Source: Hyphomonas sp. (GTDB taxonomy: Bacteria > Pseudomonadota > Alphaproteobacteria > Caulobacterales > Hyphomonadaceae). Taken from it: a stretch of 19,388 bases of DNA. The DNA lies in the NCBI GenBank assembly GCA_003486945.1, contig DNFL01000165.1:1-19388 (forward strand). Direction: 5' to 3'. The position numbers and the translations under genes are program-made. The notes under the pieces are model-generated. The model had not been told where the DNA came from. It was given only the letters and a program-made list of their open reading frames with translations, and ran no database searches. How positions within the stretch are numbered: the stretch's first letter is position 1; each line of letters starts with the position of its first letter. This document shows, in pieces, positions 7,064-16,048 of this stretch.

Positions 7064-8487
7064 CGGGCGGATTGAAGCGCATCGCTGTGGTAGGGGCCGG
7101 TGTTGCGGCGTGGTTTTCTGCCGCTTACTTGGCGCGCGTGTTGAAACGGCTCGGCACAGAAATCGTGCTGGTGCCAGCAGGCCGAGAGACTACGGCGCCG
7201 GTGCTTGCGACGTTGCCGAGTTTCGAGGCCGTGCATTCGGTGCTTGGATTTGATGCACGCGACCTGATGCGGGCCACAGAGGCGAGTTTCCGTCTCGGTA
7301 CGGAGTATGTCTCCGGTGGCGGCATCCATACCTATGGTGATACGGGCACGGCGTTTGGAAACGTTCCGTTCCATCTCGCCTGGCGCGCGCAGGCGGAGAA
7401 CACGTCGCCAGGTGCTTTCGGTGACTGCTCGCTGGCGGTGCAGGCGGCGCGTGAGGGACGGTTTGCGCCGCCGCTGGAAGGCGGGCCGCCTGGAAGTCTG
7501 TACAGCCCGGGTCTGCATATGAATGGACCGGCCTATCTCAATTTCCTGCGGCGTGCTGCGCGCCACTACGGCGTGGTGCAGGCGGGCGACCTTTCCTTTG
7601 GCGAGGCAGCAAGCGAGACGGGCAGGCTGGTGCTATCGGATGGTTCGGCGCTGACATCCGATCTCGTGATCGACACGGTGGGCCTGGACGCGAGGGCGGA
7701 CTGGACGCTGGCGGGTGTCATGCCGGAAACGGTGCATGTCTTCTGGGGGAAATCTGCTTCCCGCCAGCCACTCGGTCTGGCACGGCTGCGCAGTGTGGCG
7801 GGAAACGTTGCGGTCGATACACCTCTCAACACGGAGATATTCCGTGCGCTGATCGCTGGAAGTGAGGCAGCGGCGCATCGTGCGACTTCGGTTCTGCGCC
7901 GCGACGGGTTTACCCCATTGGCAGATTCGCCGCACGTGTTCATGCCGGGTTGGTGCGCTGCGCCGTGGCAAGGCCGCACCGTGCGCATTGGCGACGCCGC
8001 GTGCTGCCTGCCGCCTGCTGAGGCGCCGGAGTTGCGGATCATCCAGATTGGTCTCGAGACGCTCGTGCACCTTTTGCCGGGTGGTTGCCCCGAAGTTCCC
8101 GAGCGCGGTGAGTATAACCGGATGGCGCTGGAATCCTGGCGGGCGCTGGCGGATTTTGTGTCGCTTGCTTTCATGCCGGCCGGTGAGATTCCAAAAGACG
8201 CACCTGCATCTCTGGCGCTACGGCTGCAGAACTTTACCAGCCGTGGACGGATCATTCTGGCGGACGGTGAAAGCTTCACCCGGGAAAGCTGGGCTGCCGC
8301 ACTGATTGCGGCGGGGTGGCAAATGGACCGTGCGGATACGCACGCTGCAGCGCTGCCGAAGGAGCGCGTGCGTTCAAGCATTGCCGGGATTGCCGGGACA
8401 CTGGCGGCAAGCTGTGAGACGTTGCCGGATCAGCGTACATTCCTGCGCCGGGCCGGCCTTCTGGCGCCGCAGGCGGGAGGCGCCTGA
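7060..8487 (+). CDS. Degenerate halogenase-family paralogue, copy 2, probably not a functional halogenase
   Basis: A 475-residue homologue of its neighbours that has diverged at key sites. The dinucleotide loop reads GAGVAAW (residues 12-18), the GVGEAT FAD motif is absent, the catalytic Lys position is R78 (FRLGTEY), the HPFGDYG segment is reduced to HTYGDTG, and WxWxIP is missing. By-eye alignment places E321 at the conserved Glu, in PPAEAP instead of EPLEST. The reading frame is intact and similar in length to its neighbours, so it is probably a retained protein and not a pseudogene. It could be a partner subunit, a flavin- or ligand-binding protein, or an enzyme of changed chemistry. The start is GTG at 7060, which overlaps the previous stop as GTGA and has GGAGG at 7048-7052; a TTG at 7039 lies upstream of that site and is rejected. 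Tight coupling implies co-translation with copy 1. Confidence 0.8.
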   Translation: MTGGLKRIAVVGAGVAAWFSAAYLARVLKRLGTEIVLVPAGRETTAPVLATLPSFEAVHSVLGFDARDLMRATEASFRLGTEYVSGGGIHTYGDTGTAFGNVPFHLAWRAQAENTSPGAFGDCSLAVQAAREGRFAPPLEGGPPGSLYSPGLHMNGPAYLNFLRRAARHYGVVQAGDLSFGEAASETGRLVLSDGSALTSDLVIDTVGLDARADWTLAGVMPETVHVFWGKSASRQPLGLARLRSVAGNVAVDTPLNTEIFRALIAGSEAAAHRATSVLRRDGFTPLADSPHVFMPGWCAAPWQGRTVRIGDAACCLPPAEAPELRIIQIGLETLVHLLPGGCPEVPERGEYNRMALESWRALADFVSLAFMPAGEIPKDAPASLALRLQNFTSRGRIILADGESFTRESWAAALIAAGWQMDRADTHAAALPKERVRSSIAGIAGTLAASCETLPDQRTFLRRAGLLAPQAGGA

Positions 8488-8490
8488 GCG

Positions 8491-10011
8491 ATGAATTCAC
8501 CACATACGCTTTCGCACATTGTCATCGCTGGCGGCGGCACGGCGGGATGGGTCGCAGCGGCGGCGCTGTCGCGTCTCACCAACAATGGCGAGACTCGCAT
8601 CACGCTGGTCGAGTCCGAAGAAATCCGAACGGTTGGCGTTGGCGAGGCGACGATTCCGCCGATTGCGATGTTCCTGCGTCTGCTCGGCATCGACCTTTCG
8701 GAGTTCATGCGCGAGACGCAGGCGACCATCAAGCTCGGCATCGAGTTTGAAGGCTGGCTACGCGAAGGCCACCGCTACATCCATCCGTTCGGAGACTATG
8801 GGCGGGATATAAACGCGGTTCGCTTCTATCAGTACTGGTTGAAGCTGCGCGCGTTCGGAAAAGATGTGGGCGAGATTGAGGAATATTGCCTAGCGGCCAT
8901 GGCGGCTCGTCATCAGCGCTTCGCGCCGCCGGATCCTGATCCGCGTACGGTGCAGTCGAGTATGGCCTACGCCTTTCATTTCGATGCAGCCCTGTATGCG
9001 GCCTATCTGCGCCGATATTCCGAAGCGCGCGGCGTGAGGCGCGTCGAAGGCAAGATTGCAGATGTGACGCTGCGAAGCGAGGACGGGTATGTATCGTCTC
9101 TGAAGCTGGCAGATGGGCGCGAGATTGAGGGCGATCTCTTCATTGACTGCACGGGCTTCCGGGCGCTGCTGATCGGCAAGGCGATGGGCGTACCTTACGT
9201 CGACTGGTCGCATTGGCTGCCGATGAACAGTGCGCTCGCGGTGCAGAGCGAGCGTGTTGCAGATCCTCTGCCCTATACTCGTTCGACGGCGCGGCCTGCG
9301 GGGTGGCAGTGGACGATTCCCTTGCAGCATCGCACCGGCAACGGCCATGTCTACTGCTCCGACTATATGAACGATGAGGACGCAGGGAAGATACTGCTCG
9401 CGAGCATTTCGGGCAGGCCGCTGACGGCGCCGTCGCAGCTGCGTTTCACCACCGGGCGGCGCGCGGAATTCTGGTCGCGGAATGTCGTGGCGCTTGGCTT
9501 GTCGAGCGGATTCATGGAGCCGCTGGAGTCGACATCCATCCATTTCATCCAGGCGGGCGTGACGAAACTGATCGCTCTGTTGCCGGACAAGCGCTTCAAT
9601 CCGATCGAGCGGGACACCTATAACCGGCTGAGCATCATGCAATTCGAGCAGACGCGCGACTTCCTGATCCTGCACTACAAGGCGACGGAGCGGACGGGAC
9701 CTTTCTGGGACTATGTTCGCAACATGGATATTCCGGACACGCTGGCGCAGAAGATCGAGCTGTTCCGGTCGAACGGGCGGCTTTTCCGGTTTGAAGATGA
9801 ATTGTTCGGCGAGGCGAACTGGCAATCTGTGCTGATGGGGCAGGGTATCATGCCGGAGCGGTGGGACCCGATGGCAGATGCGCTGGACGTGAATGTTGTG
9901 GCCAAGCAGGTGCAGGGTATTCGCGAGGCGGTGCGGGAGACGGCGCTACGGCTGCCAACGCATCAAGAGTTCCTGACGCGGTTCTGCGCGGCGCCGGAAC
10001 CGGTGGATTGA
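8491..10011 (+). CDS. PrnA-like flavin-dependent halogenase, copy 3
   Basis: A 506-residue tryptophan-halogenase-family protein starting three bases after the previous gene, with GGGAGG at 8475-8480 as ribosome site. FAD loop GGGTAGW is at residues 14-20, GVGEAT at 49-54, and the catalytic-type Lys is K81 (IKLGIEF). HPFGDYG follows near 98-104. The halogenase motif WQWTIP occupies 272-277, and E346 sits in the EPLEST motif. All hallmark residues are present, so activity with reduced FAD and halide is expected. It is clearly a paralogue of copies 1 and 4 but differs in surface regions, including MNSALAV where the others have CDRA, which suggests a different substrate. It is probably cytoplasmic because no export signal is seen. 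Confidence 0.88.
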   Translation: MNSPHTLSHIVIAGGGTAGWVAAAALSRLTNNGETRITLVESEEIRTVGVGEATIPPIAMFLRLLGIDLSEFMRETQATIKLGIEFEGWLREGHRYIHPFGDYGRDINAVRFYQYWLKLRAFGKDVGEIEEYCLAAMAARHQRFAPPDPDPRTVQSSMAYAFHFDAALYAAYLRRYSEARGVRRVEGKIADVTLRSEDGYVSSLKLADGREIEGDLFIDCTGFRALLIGKAMGVPYVDWSHWLPMNSALAVQSERVADPLPYTRSTARPAGWQWTIPLQHRTGNGHVYCSDYMNDEDAGKILLASISGRPLTAPSQLRFTTGRRAEFWSRNVVALGLSSGFMEPLESTSIHFIQAGVTKLIALLPDKRFNPIERDTYNRLSIMQFEQTRDFLILHYKATERTGPFWDYVRNMDIPDTLAQKIELFRSNGRLFRFEDELFGEANWQSVLMGQGIMPERWDPMADALDVNVVAKQVQGIREAVRETALRLPTHQEFLTRFCAAPEPVD

Positions 10012-10023
10012 AGGAAACATCCG

Positions 10024-11547
10024 ATGACGGATAAACGTGTTCGCAAGATCCTGATTGTCGGTGGCGGGACGGCTGGCTGGATGACGGCAGCGGTGCTCGC
10101 GAAGCTGCTGAAGAATGACTATGCCGATATCCATCTGGTCGAGTCCGAGGAGATCGGCACAGTGGGCGTTGGCGAAGCAACGATCCCTCAGATCGGCACG
10201 TTCAACCGCACGCTCGGCATTGATGAGACTGATTTCGTCAAGGCGACGCAGGGCAGTTTCAAGCTGGGCATCGAGTTTGTGAACTGGGGCGCACTCGGCG
10301 AGCGCTACATTCACCCTTTTGGTGCCTATGGGCTGGATATGGACGGCGTGTCTTTCCATGCGTTCTTTCTGAAGCATCATGCCGCCCGCTATGGGCCGGA
10401 GACGATGGACCAGTACAATCTGCAGGCGCTGGCTGCGCGGCAGAACCGGTTCATGCGGCCGGTGAACGCCGGCAACTCGCCGCTCAGCAAGATTGCCTAC
10501 GCGTTCCATTTTGATGCGAGCCTCTATGCGCGCTACCTGCGGAAGTATTCTGAAGCGCGCGGCGTGACGCGGCATGAGGGCAAGATAACCAGTGTCTCGC
10601 TTCATCCGGAGACGGGCTATGTGCAGCATGTTCAGCTTACGGATGGACGTATCCTCGACGCGGACTTGTTTGTGGACTGTACGGGGTTTCGCGGGCTGCT
10701 GATCGAGCAGGCGCTGAAGGCGGGGTATAATGACTGGTCGCACTGGTTGCCGTGCGACCGGGCAGTGGCGGTGCCGTGCGAAAATGCGGAGCGGCTGACA
10801 CCTTACACGCGGTCAACAGCGCGCGAGGCGGGATGGCAGTGGCGCATTCCGCTGCAACACCGGATAGGGAACGGGCATGTCTGGTCGAGCGCGTTCACGA
10901 CAGAGGAGCGCGCGACAGAAATTCTTATGTCGAACCTTGATGGCAAGGCGCTGGATGCGCCCCGGCATTTGCGCTTTTTGGCAGGGCACCGGAAGAAGTT
11001 CTGGGAGAAGAACTGCGTGGCCATTGGTCTCTCGGCCGGGTTCATCGAGCCTCTGGAGTCAACCTCGATCCATCTGATCCAGTCCGGCGTGGCGAAGCTG
11101 ATGCAGATGTTCCCGTCAGGCGGTTTCAATCAGCCGGACATTGACCGATACAACCGGGTGACGACGTTCGAGTATGAGCGCATCCGGGACTTCATCATCC
11201 TGCACTACCATCTCAACCGGCGCGATGATTCGGAGCTTTGGAAATACACGCAGAACATGCCGGTGCCGGATTACCTGACCGACAAGATGGCCTTGTTTGA
11301 AAGCCATGGGCGGATCTTCCGGGAGAATGAGGAACTGTTCAACGACACGAGCTGGTTTGCCGTGATGATCGGGCAAGGGCTGAAGCCGCGCGATTATGAT
11401 CCGGTGGCGGATGTTCAGTCGGCGGAGGAAACCGCCGCGCGCCTGACCAATATCCGCGATACGATTGCAACGTCGGCGACCTATATGCCCACGCATGAGC
11501 AGTTCATCGAAGAGAACTGTGATGCGCGGACGTATGTGCCGGCCTGA
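10024..11547 (+). CDS. PrnA-like flavin-dependent halogenase, copy 4
   Basis: A 507-residue halogenase-family protein, last of the four-gene run, 12 bases after copy 3 with an AAGGAA ribosome site at 10011-10016. Motifs in order: GGGTAGW at 13-19, GVGEAT at 48-53, catalytic-type Lys K80 (FKLGIEF), HPFGAYG near 97-103, WQWRIP at 271-276, and EPLEST with E345. It should therefore be competent to form and use hypohalous acid through the lysine, as PrnA and RebH do. Phrases such as WLPCDRAVAVP and the RIPLQHRIGNGHV stretch make it look nearer to copy 1 than to copy 3, which suggests successive duplications. It converges on the GH43 gene with only six bases between the stop codons, so termination must occur inside the neighbour or be Rho-dependent. 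Confidence 0.88.
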   Translation: MTDKRVRKILIVGGGTAGWMTAAVLAKLLKNDYADIHLVESEEIGTVGVGEATIPQIGTFNRTLGIDETDFVKATQGSFKLGIEFVNWGALGERYIHPFGAYGLDMDGVSFHAFFLKHHAARYGPETMDQYNLQALAARQNRFMRPVNAGNSPLSKIAYAFHFDASLYARYLRKYSEARGVTRHEGKITSVSLHPETGYVQHVQLTDGRILDADLFVDCTGFRGLLIEQALKAGYNDWSHWLPCDRAVAVPCENAERLTPYTRSTAREAGWQWRIPLQHRIGNGHVWSSAFTTEERATEILMSNLDGKALDAPRHLRFLAGHRKKFWEKNCVAIGLSAGFIEPLESTSIHLIQSGVAKLMQMFPSGGFNQPDIDRYNRVTTFEYERIRDFIILHYHLNRRDDSELWKYTQNMPVPDYLTDKMALFESHGRIFRENEELFNDTSWFAVMIGQGLKPRDYDPVADVQSAEETAARLTNIRDTIATSATYMPTHEQFIEENCDARTYVPA

Positions 11548-11553
11548 TCAGTC

Positions 11554-13257
11554 CTACTCGCTCGTTTCGGCGTAGACACCAAATACCGCGCCGACGAAGC
11601 CGCCGGCTGTGCGGGTGGAGAGCAGTTTGCCATCGAGTGCGGGGCCGATGTCTTGCCAGTCTTCACCGGGAACGGACCAGCTTGCTTGATAGCTGGCGCC
11701 TTCGCCCTCGAAACGCAGGCGCAGGGGCTTGCCGTCTGGCACCTGGATTTCTGCAAGAACGATTCCGGCTTCGGCCTTGTCTGGGCCGGAGCGCTGGCGA
11801 AGGCGGAGGATTGTGCCGGTCTCCGCGCTGAGGGCGAGGCCAAGTGCAAACCAGTATTCATCGCTCTGGAATGCGGCGAGGCCCGCTTCGCTTTTGGCGG
11901 TGGGAGTGAAGACGATTTCGACTTCGGCGGAGGCGTTCATGTGTTGCTGGCGCCGCGCCAGGAAGGAAGGCTGGCGGCTGCTGCCGAGCGTGTCGGTGCG
12001 AGGTTGCAAGGCGAGCGTTCCTTCGCCGATGCTATACCATTCCGATTTAGGAACGCGCGGTGTCATCCAGTGTGGCGGCAGAGGGCCGGAAAAGTCTTCC
12101 GAGACGCTGAAGTTTCCGGTTGTTGGCAAGGGGGGGGCGTGTGATGCGGGAAGCGCCGGGCGCGAAAGGCTGATGGGCACAGGTGCGCCGCGTTCCAGGA
12201 TGACGGGCCAGCCATCCTTCCAGGTGACGGGTAGCAGGAAGGTCTCGCGGCCGGTATTGTAATAGTCGCCCTCATATGGGCGCACACCGAGGAAGACCGC
12301 CCACCAGGCGCCTTCATTGTCGATGACATAATCAGCATGGCCGACCGAGGTGACTGGGTGGAGGCGATCTTCCGGCAGGTCGCGCTGCGTCATGATCGGG
12401 TTGCCCTCATAAGGCGTGTAAGGGCCCGTCACCGTCCGGGAACGGAGGATCACTTGCGAATGGCCTACGGCAGTGCCGCCTTCAGCTGCGGATAGGTAAT
12501 ACCAACCATCCTTCAGGTAGATGTGTGGGCCTTCGATCCAGATTGGCTTTTCTTCCGGGCGCACGCCGCCATCAATGATGACAACTGGTTCGCTAAGTGG
12601 CGCGAAGGTTTCCGGATGCACTTCGCGAATCCAGATCGCGCGGTGGCCGTCATAGAGAACTTCGCCGGGCGGGCCGTCATTGTTCATCAGCCAGACCTTG
12701 CCGTCTGTGTCGAAGAAGAGGGACGGATCGATGCCGCCGACATGCGGCATCCAGATCGGGTCTGACCACGGGCCGGCAGGGTCCTTTGCGGTCAGGATGA
12801 AGTTGCCTTCGCAGTCGACGCAGGTGTTGGCGATGTAAAAGGTGCCGTCGTGATGCTCGATGGTCGGGGCGAAGACGCCGCGTGACAGGCCGAGGCCGTC
12901 AAAGTCCAGCATGCCCGGTCGGTCGATGGCGTTGCCGATCTGTGTCCAGTTCACGAGGTCGGTCGAGTGCCAGACCGGGATGCCGGGAAACCAGGTGAAG
13001 GTGGAATGGACGAGGTAGAAATCCTGACCCACCTGCGTGATCGACGGGTCAGGGTAGAAGCCGCTGAGGATCGGATTGAGGTAGTTTCCCTCGGTTGCCA
13101 CCGCCGCCGGATTGGGGTCCTGACCGGCGTACACGAAGTTGCGGAACACGGCTTCGCCGGGGGCCTCTCTGGTTGCGGGCGCAGCGCAGCCGGACATGCA
13201 AAGCAGTGCAATCAGGGCTGGAGCTATTGCGGCGCGGAAGCTGTGAAAGCCAGTCAT
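11554..13257 (-). CDS. GH43 glycosidase lipoprotein (beta-xylosidase or alpha-arabinofuranosidase type)
   Basis: A 567-residue protein. A lipoprotein signal ends in the lipobox MSGC with Cys24. The five-bladed propeller catalytic domain runs from about residue 58 to 370: FYPDPSI supplies the general base D70, GGIDPSLFFD the pKa-modulating D177, and IEGPHIY the general acid E242. A C-terminal concanavalin-like domain (about 385-567) carries EDFSGPLPPHW and SFLARRQQH, typical of large GH43 xylosidases. GH43 enzymes release xylose or arabinose from xylo-oligosaccharides or decorated xylan; the exact specificity cannot be read from sequence. A stretch of about 35 residues containing VYAGQDPNP precedes the domain. 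The ATG at 13257 has GGGAGGA at 13263-13269. The gene diverges from GH10 across a region with a xyl-type operator, which suggests co-induction. Location is probably an envelope membrane facing the periplasm or surface. Confidence 0.88.
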   Translation of the reverse strand: MTGFHSFRAAIAPALIALLCMSGCAAPATREAPGEAVFRNFVYAGQDPNPAAVATEGNYLNPILSGFYPDPSITQVGQDFYLVHSTFTWFPGIPVWHSTDLVNWTQIGNAIDRPGMLDFDGLGLSRGVFAPTIEHHDGTFYIANTCVDCEGNFILTAKDPAGPWSDPIWMPHVGGIDPSLFFDTDGKVWLMNNDGPPGEVLYDGHRAIWIREVHPETFAPLSEPVVIIDGGVRPEEKPIWIEGPHIYLKDGWYYLSAAEGGTAVGHSQVILRSRTVTGPYTPYEGNPIMTQRDLPEDRLHPVTSVGHADYVIDNEGAWWAVFLGVRPYEGDYYNTGRETFLLPVTWKDGWPVILERGAPVPISLSRPALPASHAPPLPTTGNFSVSEDFSGPLPPHWMTPRVPKSEWYSIGEGTLALQPRTDTLGSSRQPSFLARRQQHMNASAEVEIVFTPTAKSEAGLAAFQSDEYWFALGLALSAETGTILRLRQRSGPDKAEAGIVLAEIQVPDGKPLRLRFEGEGASYQASWSVPGEDWQDIGPALDGKLLSTRTAGGFVGAVFGVYAETSE

Positions 13258-13359
13258 TTTTTCCTCCCGGTTGACACCGTTTCAGGCACGCGGAGCGCTC
13301 TCAACGGACTGCCTATATTTTGGTCTGGACGGAGCGCGAAGCTTCGTGATAGCAGCAAA

Positions 13360-13373
13360 TGATAGCGTTACCA
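13360..13373. promoter_or_regulatory. Candidate xylose-type LacI operator between GH43 and GH10 genes
   Basis: TGATAGCGTTACCA is a near-palindrome with halves TGATAGC and, reversed, TGGTAAC. It sits 66 bases upstream of the GH10 start and about 100 upstream of the GH43 start. A second TGATAGC half-site begins 13 bases earlier, at 13347. Confidence 0.65.
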
Positions 13374-13426
13374 AAACCAATGGGAAGCCCGATTCTTCTG
13401 GGAAATGGGCAAAAACCCGAAAAAAT

Positions 13427-13433
13427 GGGAGGA
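13427..13433 (+). promoter_or_regulatory. Ribosome binding site fixing the GH10 start
   Basis: GGGAGGA lies five bases before ATG 13439 and shows that the open frame upstream, from 13271, is not translated as part of this protein. The block GGGAGGATCAAC is repeated before the gene at 19156, on the other strand. Confidence 0.75.
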
Positions 13434-13438
13434 TCAAC

Positions 13439-14569
13439 ATGACAGGCATGTCTCGCAGGACTGCGCTGGGGCTGCTTGCAGGTGCTGGCGCGATGGCCGC
13501 GTGCGCCACGCCAGGTGGCCCGGCGCCAGCTTTTCCAGTTGATTCTGAACCTCTGAAAGACCTCGCAAAAGCCAAGGGCCTGCTCTTCGGTACGGCAATG
13601 GCAGCCTATCAGGTGGATGATCCCGAATATGTGCGTCTGGTGCAGGCCGATTGCGGCGTGATCGTCGCCGAAAACGAGCACAAGTGGTACACGATCCATC
13701 CGCAGCCGGACGTCTGGAATTTCGAGCCGGCGGACAAGCTGGTCGGCTTCGCGCAGGCGAACGGGCTGAAGATGCGCGGGCACACGGTGATCTGGCATCA
13801 CCCACGCTGGTTCCCGGACTGGGTAAACAACCTCACCTTCTCGAGTGCGGCCGAAGCCGAGGCGATGCTGTCGGATTATATCACGCGCGTCGCTTCGCGG
13901 GCGTACCCGTTCATCCACGAATGGGACGTGATCAACGAAGCCGTAGACGACAAGACGGGCGAGCTGCGTGAGACGAGTTTCTCCCGTGCGATGGGCGGCC
14001 CGATGAACGTGATGGAGTTCTGCTTCCGCAAGACAGCGGAAGTAAGCCCCGGAACGCGTCTCGCCTATAACGACTACATGAGCTGGGAGAGCGGCAACGA
14101 GAACCACCGCACCGGCGTGCTGAAGCTGATGGAAGAACTGCTGAAGCGCGGCGCGCCGTTGACCGTGTTTGGCATGCAGAGCCATTCGAACTTTGACATG
14201 CCGGATGAGTTCACGCCTGCAAAGCAGAAAGCGTGGCGGCAATTCTGTGATGAGGCGGCTGGCATGGGGCTCGATTTTTCACTGACCGAGTTTGATGTCA
14301 ACGACACGCGCCTTGGGCCAGATGTTGCGCGCCGCGATGAACTGATCGCGAGCTTCACCAAGGACTATCTCGATATCATGCTCTCTTATCCGCAGACGAA
14401 GGAGCTGTTGATGTGGGGGTTGGTCGACAAGTATAGCTGGCTGCAGAATTTCCTTCCGCGAACGGATGGTGTAGAGAAGCGTCCAACGCTGTTTGATTCG
14501 AACTACCAACCGAAGCAGATGCGCGAAGCGGTGGCCGCGGCCCTGCGCGCCGCACCGGTGAGAATCTGA
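13439..14569 (+). CDS. GH10 endo-beta-1,4-xylanase, Tat-type lipoprotein
   Basis: A 376-residue single-domain GH10 enzyme. The N-terminus carries a twin-arginine motif (SRRTALG, R6-R7) followed by a hydrophobic stretch and a lipobox-like MAAC with Cys22, so Tat export and lipidation are predicted. Family motifs follow in order: RGHTVIWH, then DVINEA with acid/base E167, then SLTEFDVND with nucleophile E284. GH10 cuts the xylan backbone internally and tolerates side chains, giving short and decorated xylo-oligosaccharides. The frame is open back to ATG 13271, but the ribosome site at 13427-13433 and the signal sequence set the start at 13439. It is the first gene of an apparent operon with xylB (15-base gap) and xylA, and a xyl-type operator lies just upstream. 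Membrane anchoring suggests that it acts on imported oligomers or at the cell surface. Confidence 0.93.
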   Translation: MTGMSRRTALGLLAGAGAMAACATPGGPAPAFPVDSEPLKDLAKAKGLLFGTAMAAYQVDDPEYVRLVQADCGVIVAENEHKWYTIHPQPDVWNFEPADKLVGFAQANGLKMRGHTVIWHHPRWFPDWVNNLTFSSAAEAEAMLSDYITRVASRAYPFIHEWDVINEAVDDKTGELRETSFSRAMGGPMNVMEFCFRKTAEVSPGTRLAYNDYMSWESGNENHRTGVLKLMEELLKRGAPLTVFGMQSHSNFDMPDEFTPAKQKAWRQFCDEAAGMGLDFSLTEFDVNDTRLGPDVARRDELIASFTKDYLDIMLSYPQTKELLMWGLVDKYSWLQNFLPRTDGVEKRPTLFDSNYQPKQMREAVAAALRAAPVRI

Positions 14570-14584
14570 CCCGGACACGCTGCC

Positions 14585-16048
14585 ATGTTTCTTGGAATCG
14601 ACATCGGCACATCGAGCGTCAAGGCGGTCGTCATAAATGATGCCGGTGACGTAATCGATCAGGCGTCCGCGCCGCTGAGCGTGTCGCGGCCGCAGCCTTT
14701 GTGGTCCGAACAGGATCCTGCAGACTGGTGGGCGGCAACCAACAAAGCGGTGCTTGATCTATCGCCTGACCGGCGCGCCAAGGTCGAAGGCATCGGCCTG
14801 TCCGGTCAGATGCACGGCGCAACGCTGCTGGGGCCCAGGGACGAAGTGCTTCGCCCGGCAATTCTCTGGAACGATGGCCGAAGTTTCCAGCAATGCGGCG
14901 CGCTTGAAGCGGCTGCGCCGCGCCTGCGCGATATTGCAGGAAACCTCGCGATGCCAGGGTTCACTGCGCCGAAGTTGCTCTGGGTGCGCGAGTACGAGCC
15001 GGAGACGTTCTCGAAAATCGCGCGCGTTCTGTTGCCGAAAGATTATGTCCGTCTGCTGATGACCGGCGAAGCGGCGTCCGACATGTCGGACAGCGCGGGA
15101 ACGCTCTGGCTGGATGTGGCGAAGCGCGCATGGTCGCCAGAAATCCTGGCGACGACGGGTCTTTCCGAGCGTCAAATGCCGCAACTCTTCGAAGGCAGTG
15201 CTGTCACGGGCGCGCTGCGCCCGGACATCGCGAAGAGTTGGGGCATGCCGTCTGTCCCGGTTGCGGGCGGCGGCGGAGACAATGCGGCGGGCGCAGTAGG
15301 CGTCGGCGTGATCAAGCCAGGCGATGCCTTCCTGTCGCTGGGCACGTCCGGTGTGCTGTTCCTGTCTGGCGACAAGTTCCTGCCGAACCCTGCGCAGGCG
15401 GTGCATGCTTTTTGCCACGCGCTTCCAGATCGCTGGCACCAGATGACGGTGATGCTGTCGGCCGCGAGCTGCGTGGACTGGGCGGCGCGCCTGACCGGCG
15501 TGCATGACGCCGGCGAACTTATCGCTAAGGCAGAGACGCGTGGGCGGATCGGTGGACCGGAAGTGTTCCTGCCTTACCTTTCCGGAGAGCGCACGCCGCA
15601 CAACGACCCGCATGCGCGCGGCGTTCTGCTGGGGCTGGATCACGACAGCGACGCAGGTGCCATCGGGCAAGCCGTCCTGGAAGGTGTTGCCTTCGCCTTT
15701 GCGGACGGAATGGATGCGCTGGCGGCGGGTGGTGGCACGGTCGGCGACATCACCGTCATCGGCGGTGGTGCGCGGTCTGCCTACTGGGGTCGCATCCTTT
15801 CGGCTGCGCTGGGGCGACGCCTCGTGTATCGCCGCGATGGCGCAGTCGGTCCGGCCTTCGGCGCCGCCAAGCTTGCCCTGATTGCCGTCACGGGCGCCAG
15901 CGCAGAGGAGGCGTGCGCGCCGCCGCCTGTGTTGCATGAAATAGATCCGGCCCCGGAGGATGTGGAGCGCCTTGCGGCAAACCGCGCCCGCTTCCGCGAA
16001 GCCTATCCTCGTCTGAAATCCCTGTTTGCCCTGGAGTCTCGCTCATGA
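14585..16048 (+). CDS. xylB: Xylulokinase
   Basis: A 487-residue FGGY-family sugar kinase, the usual length for XylB. It phosphorylates D-xylulose to xylulose 5-phosphate with ATP in the cytoplasm. Visible motifs are the phosphate loop [11 protein letters not shown] (residues 4-14), [12 protein letters not shown] (71-82), ILWNDGRS (93-100), and [12 protein letters not shown] (228-239) with D232 as the probable catalytic base. The C-terminal [14 protein letters not shown] is the ATP-binding adenosine segment. GLSGQMHG is characteristic of xylulokinase among FGGY kinases, and the following isomerase gene confirms the role. It starts 15 bases after GH10 with only a weak ribosome site, which suggests translation coupled to the upstream gene. 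Its last bases overlap xylA as ATGA. The order kinase before isomerase is the reverse of the classical enterobacterial order. Confidence 0.95.
   Translation: MFLGIDIGTSSVKAVVINDAGDVIDQASAPLSVSRPQPLWSEQDPADWWAATNKAVLDLSPDRRAKVEGIGLSGQMHGATLLGPRDEVLRPAILWNDGRSFQQCGALEAAAPRLRDIAGNLAMPGFTAPKLLWVREYEPETFSKIARVLLPKDYVRLLMTGEAASDMSDSAGTLWLDVAKRAWSPEILATTGLSERQMPQLFEGSAVTGALRPDIAKSWGMPSVPVAGGGGDNAAGAVGVGVIKPGDAFLSLGTSGVLFLSGDKFLPNPAQAVHAFCHALPDRWHQMTVMLSAASCVDWAARLTGVHDAGELIAKAETRGRIGGPEVFLPYLSGERTPHNDPHARGVLLGLDHDSDAGAIGQAVLEGVAFAFADGMDALAAGGGTVGDITVIGGGARSAYWGRILSAALGRRLVYRRDGAVGPAFGAAKLALIAVTGASAEEACAPPPVLHEIDPAPEDVERLAANRARFREAYPRLKSLFALESRS

Noticed and set aside
13272..13284. Inverted repeat TGACAC-C-GTTTCA near the GH43 start as another operator
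   Set aside because: The halves match at five of six positions but the arrangement has an odd centre and sits next to the ribosome site; no second copy was found.
13271..13438. Upstream extension of the GH10 reading frame
   Set aside because: It would cross the operator and place 56 polar residues before a signal sequence; GGGAGGA at 13427 supports the start at 13439.
14759..15937. Long minus-strand open frame opposite xylB
   Set aside because: xylB on the plus strand has every xylulokinase motif; the antisense translation is Arg-rich and unlike any family I recognise.
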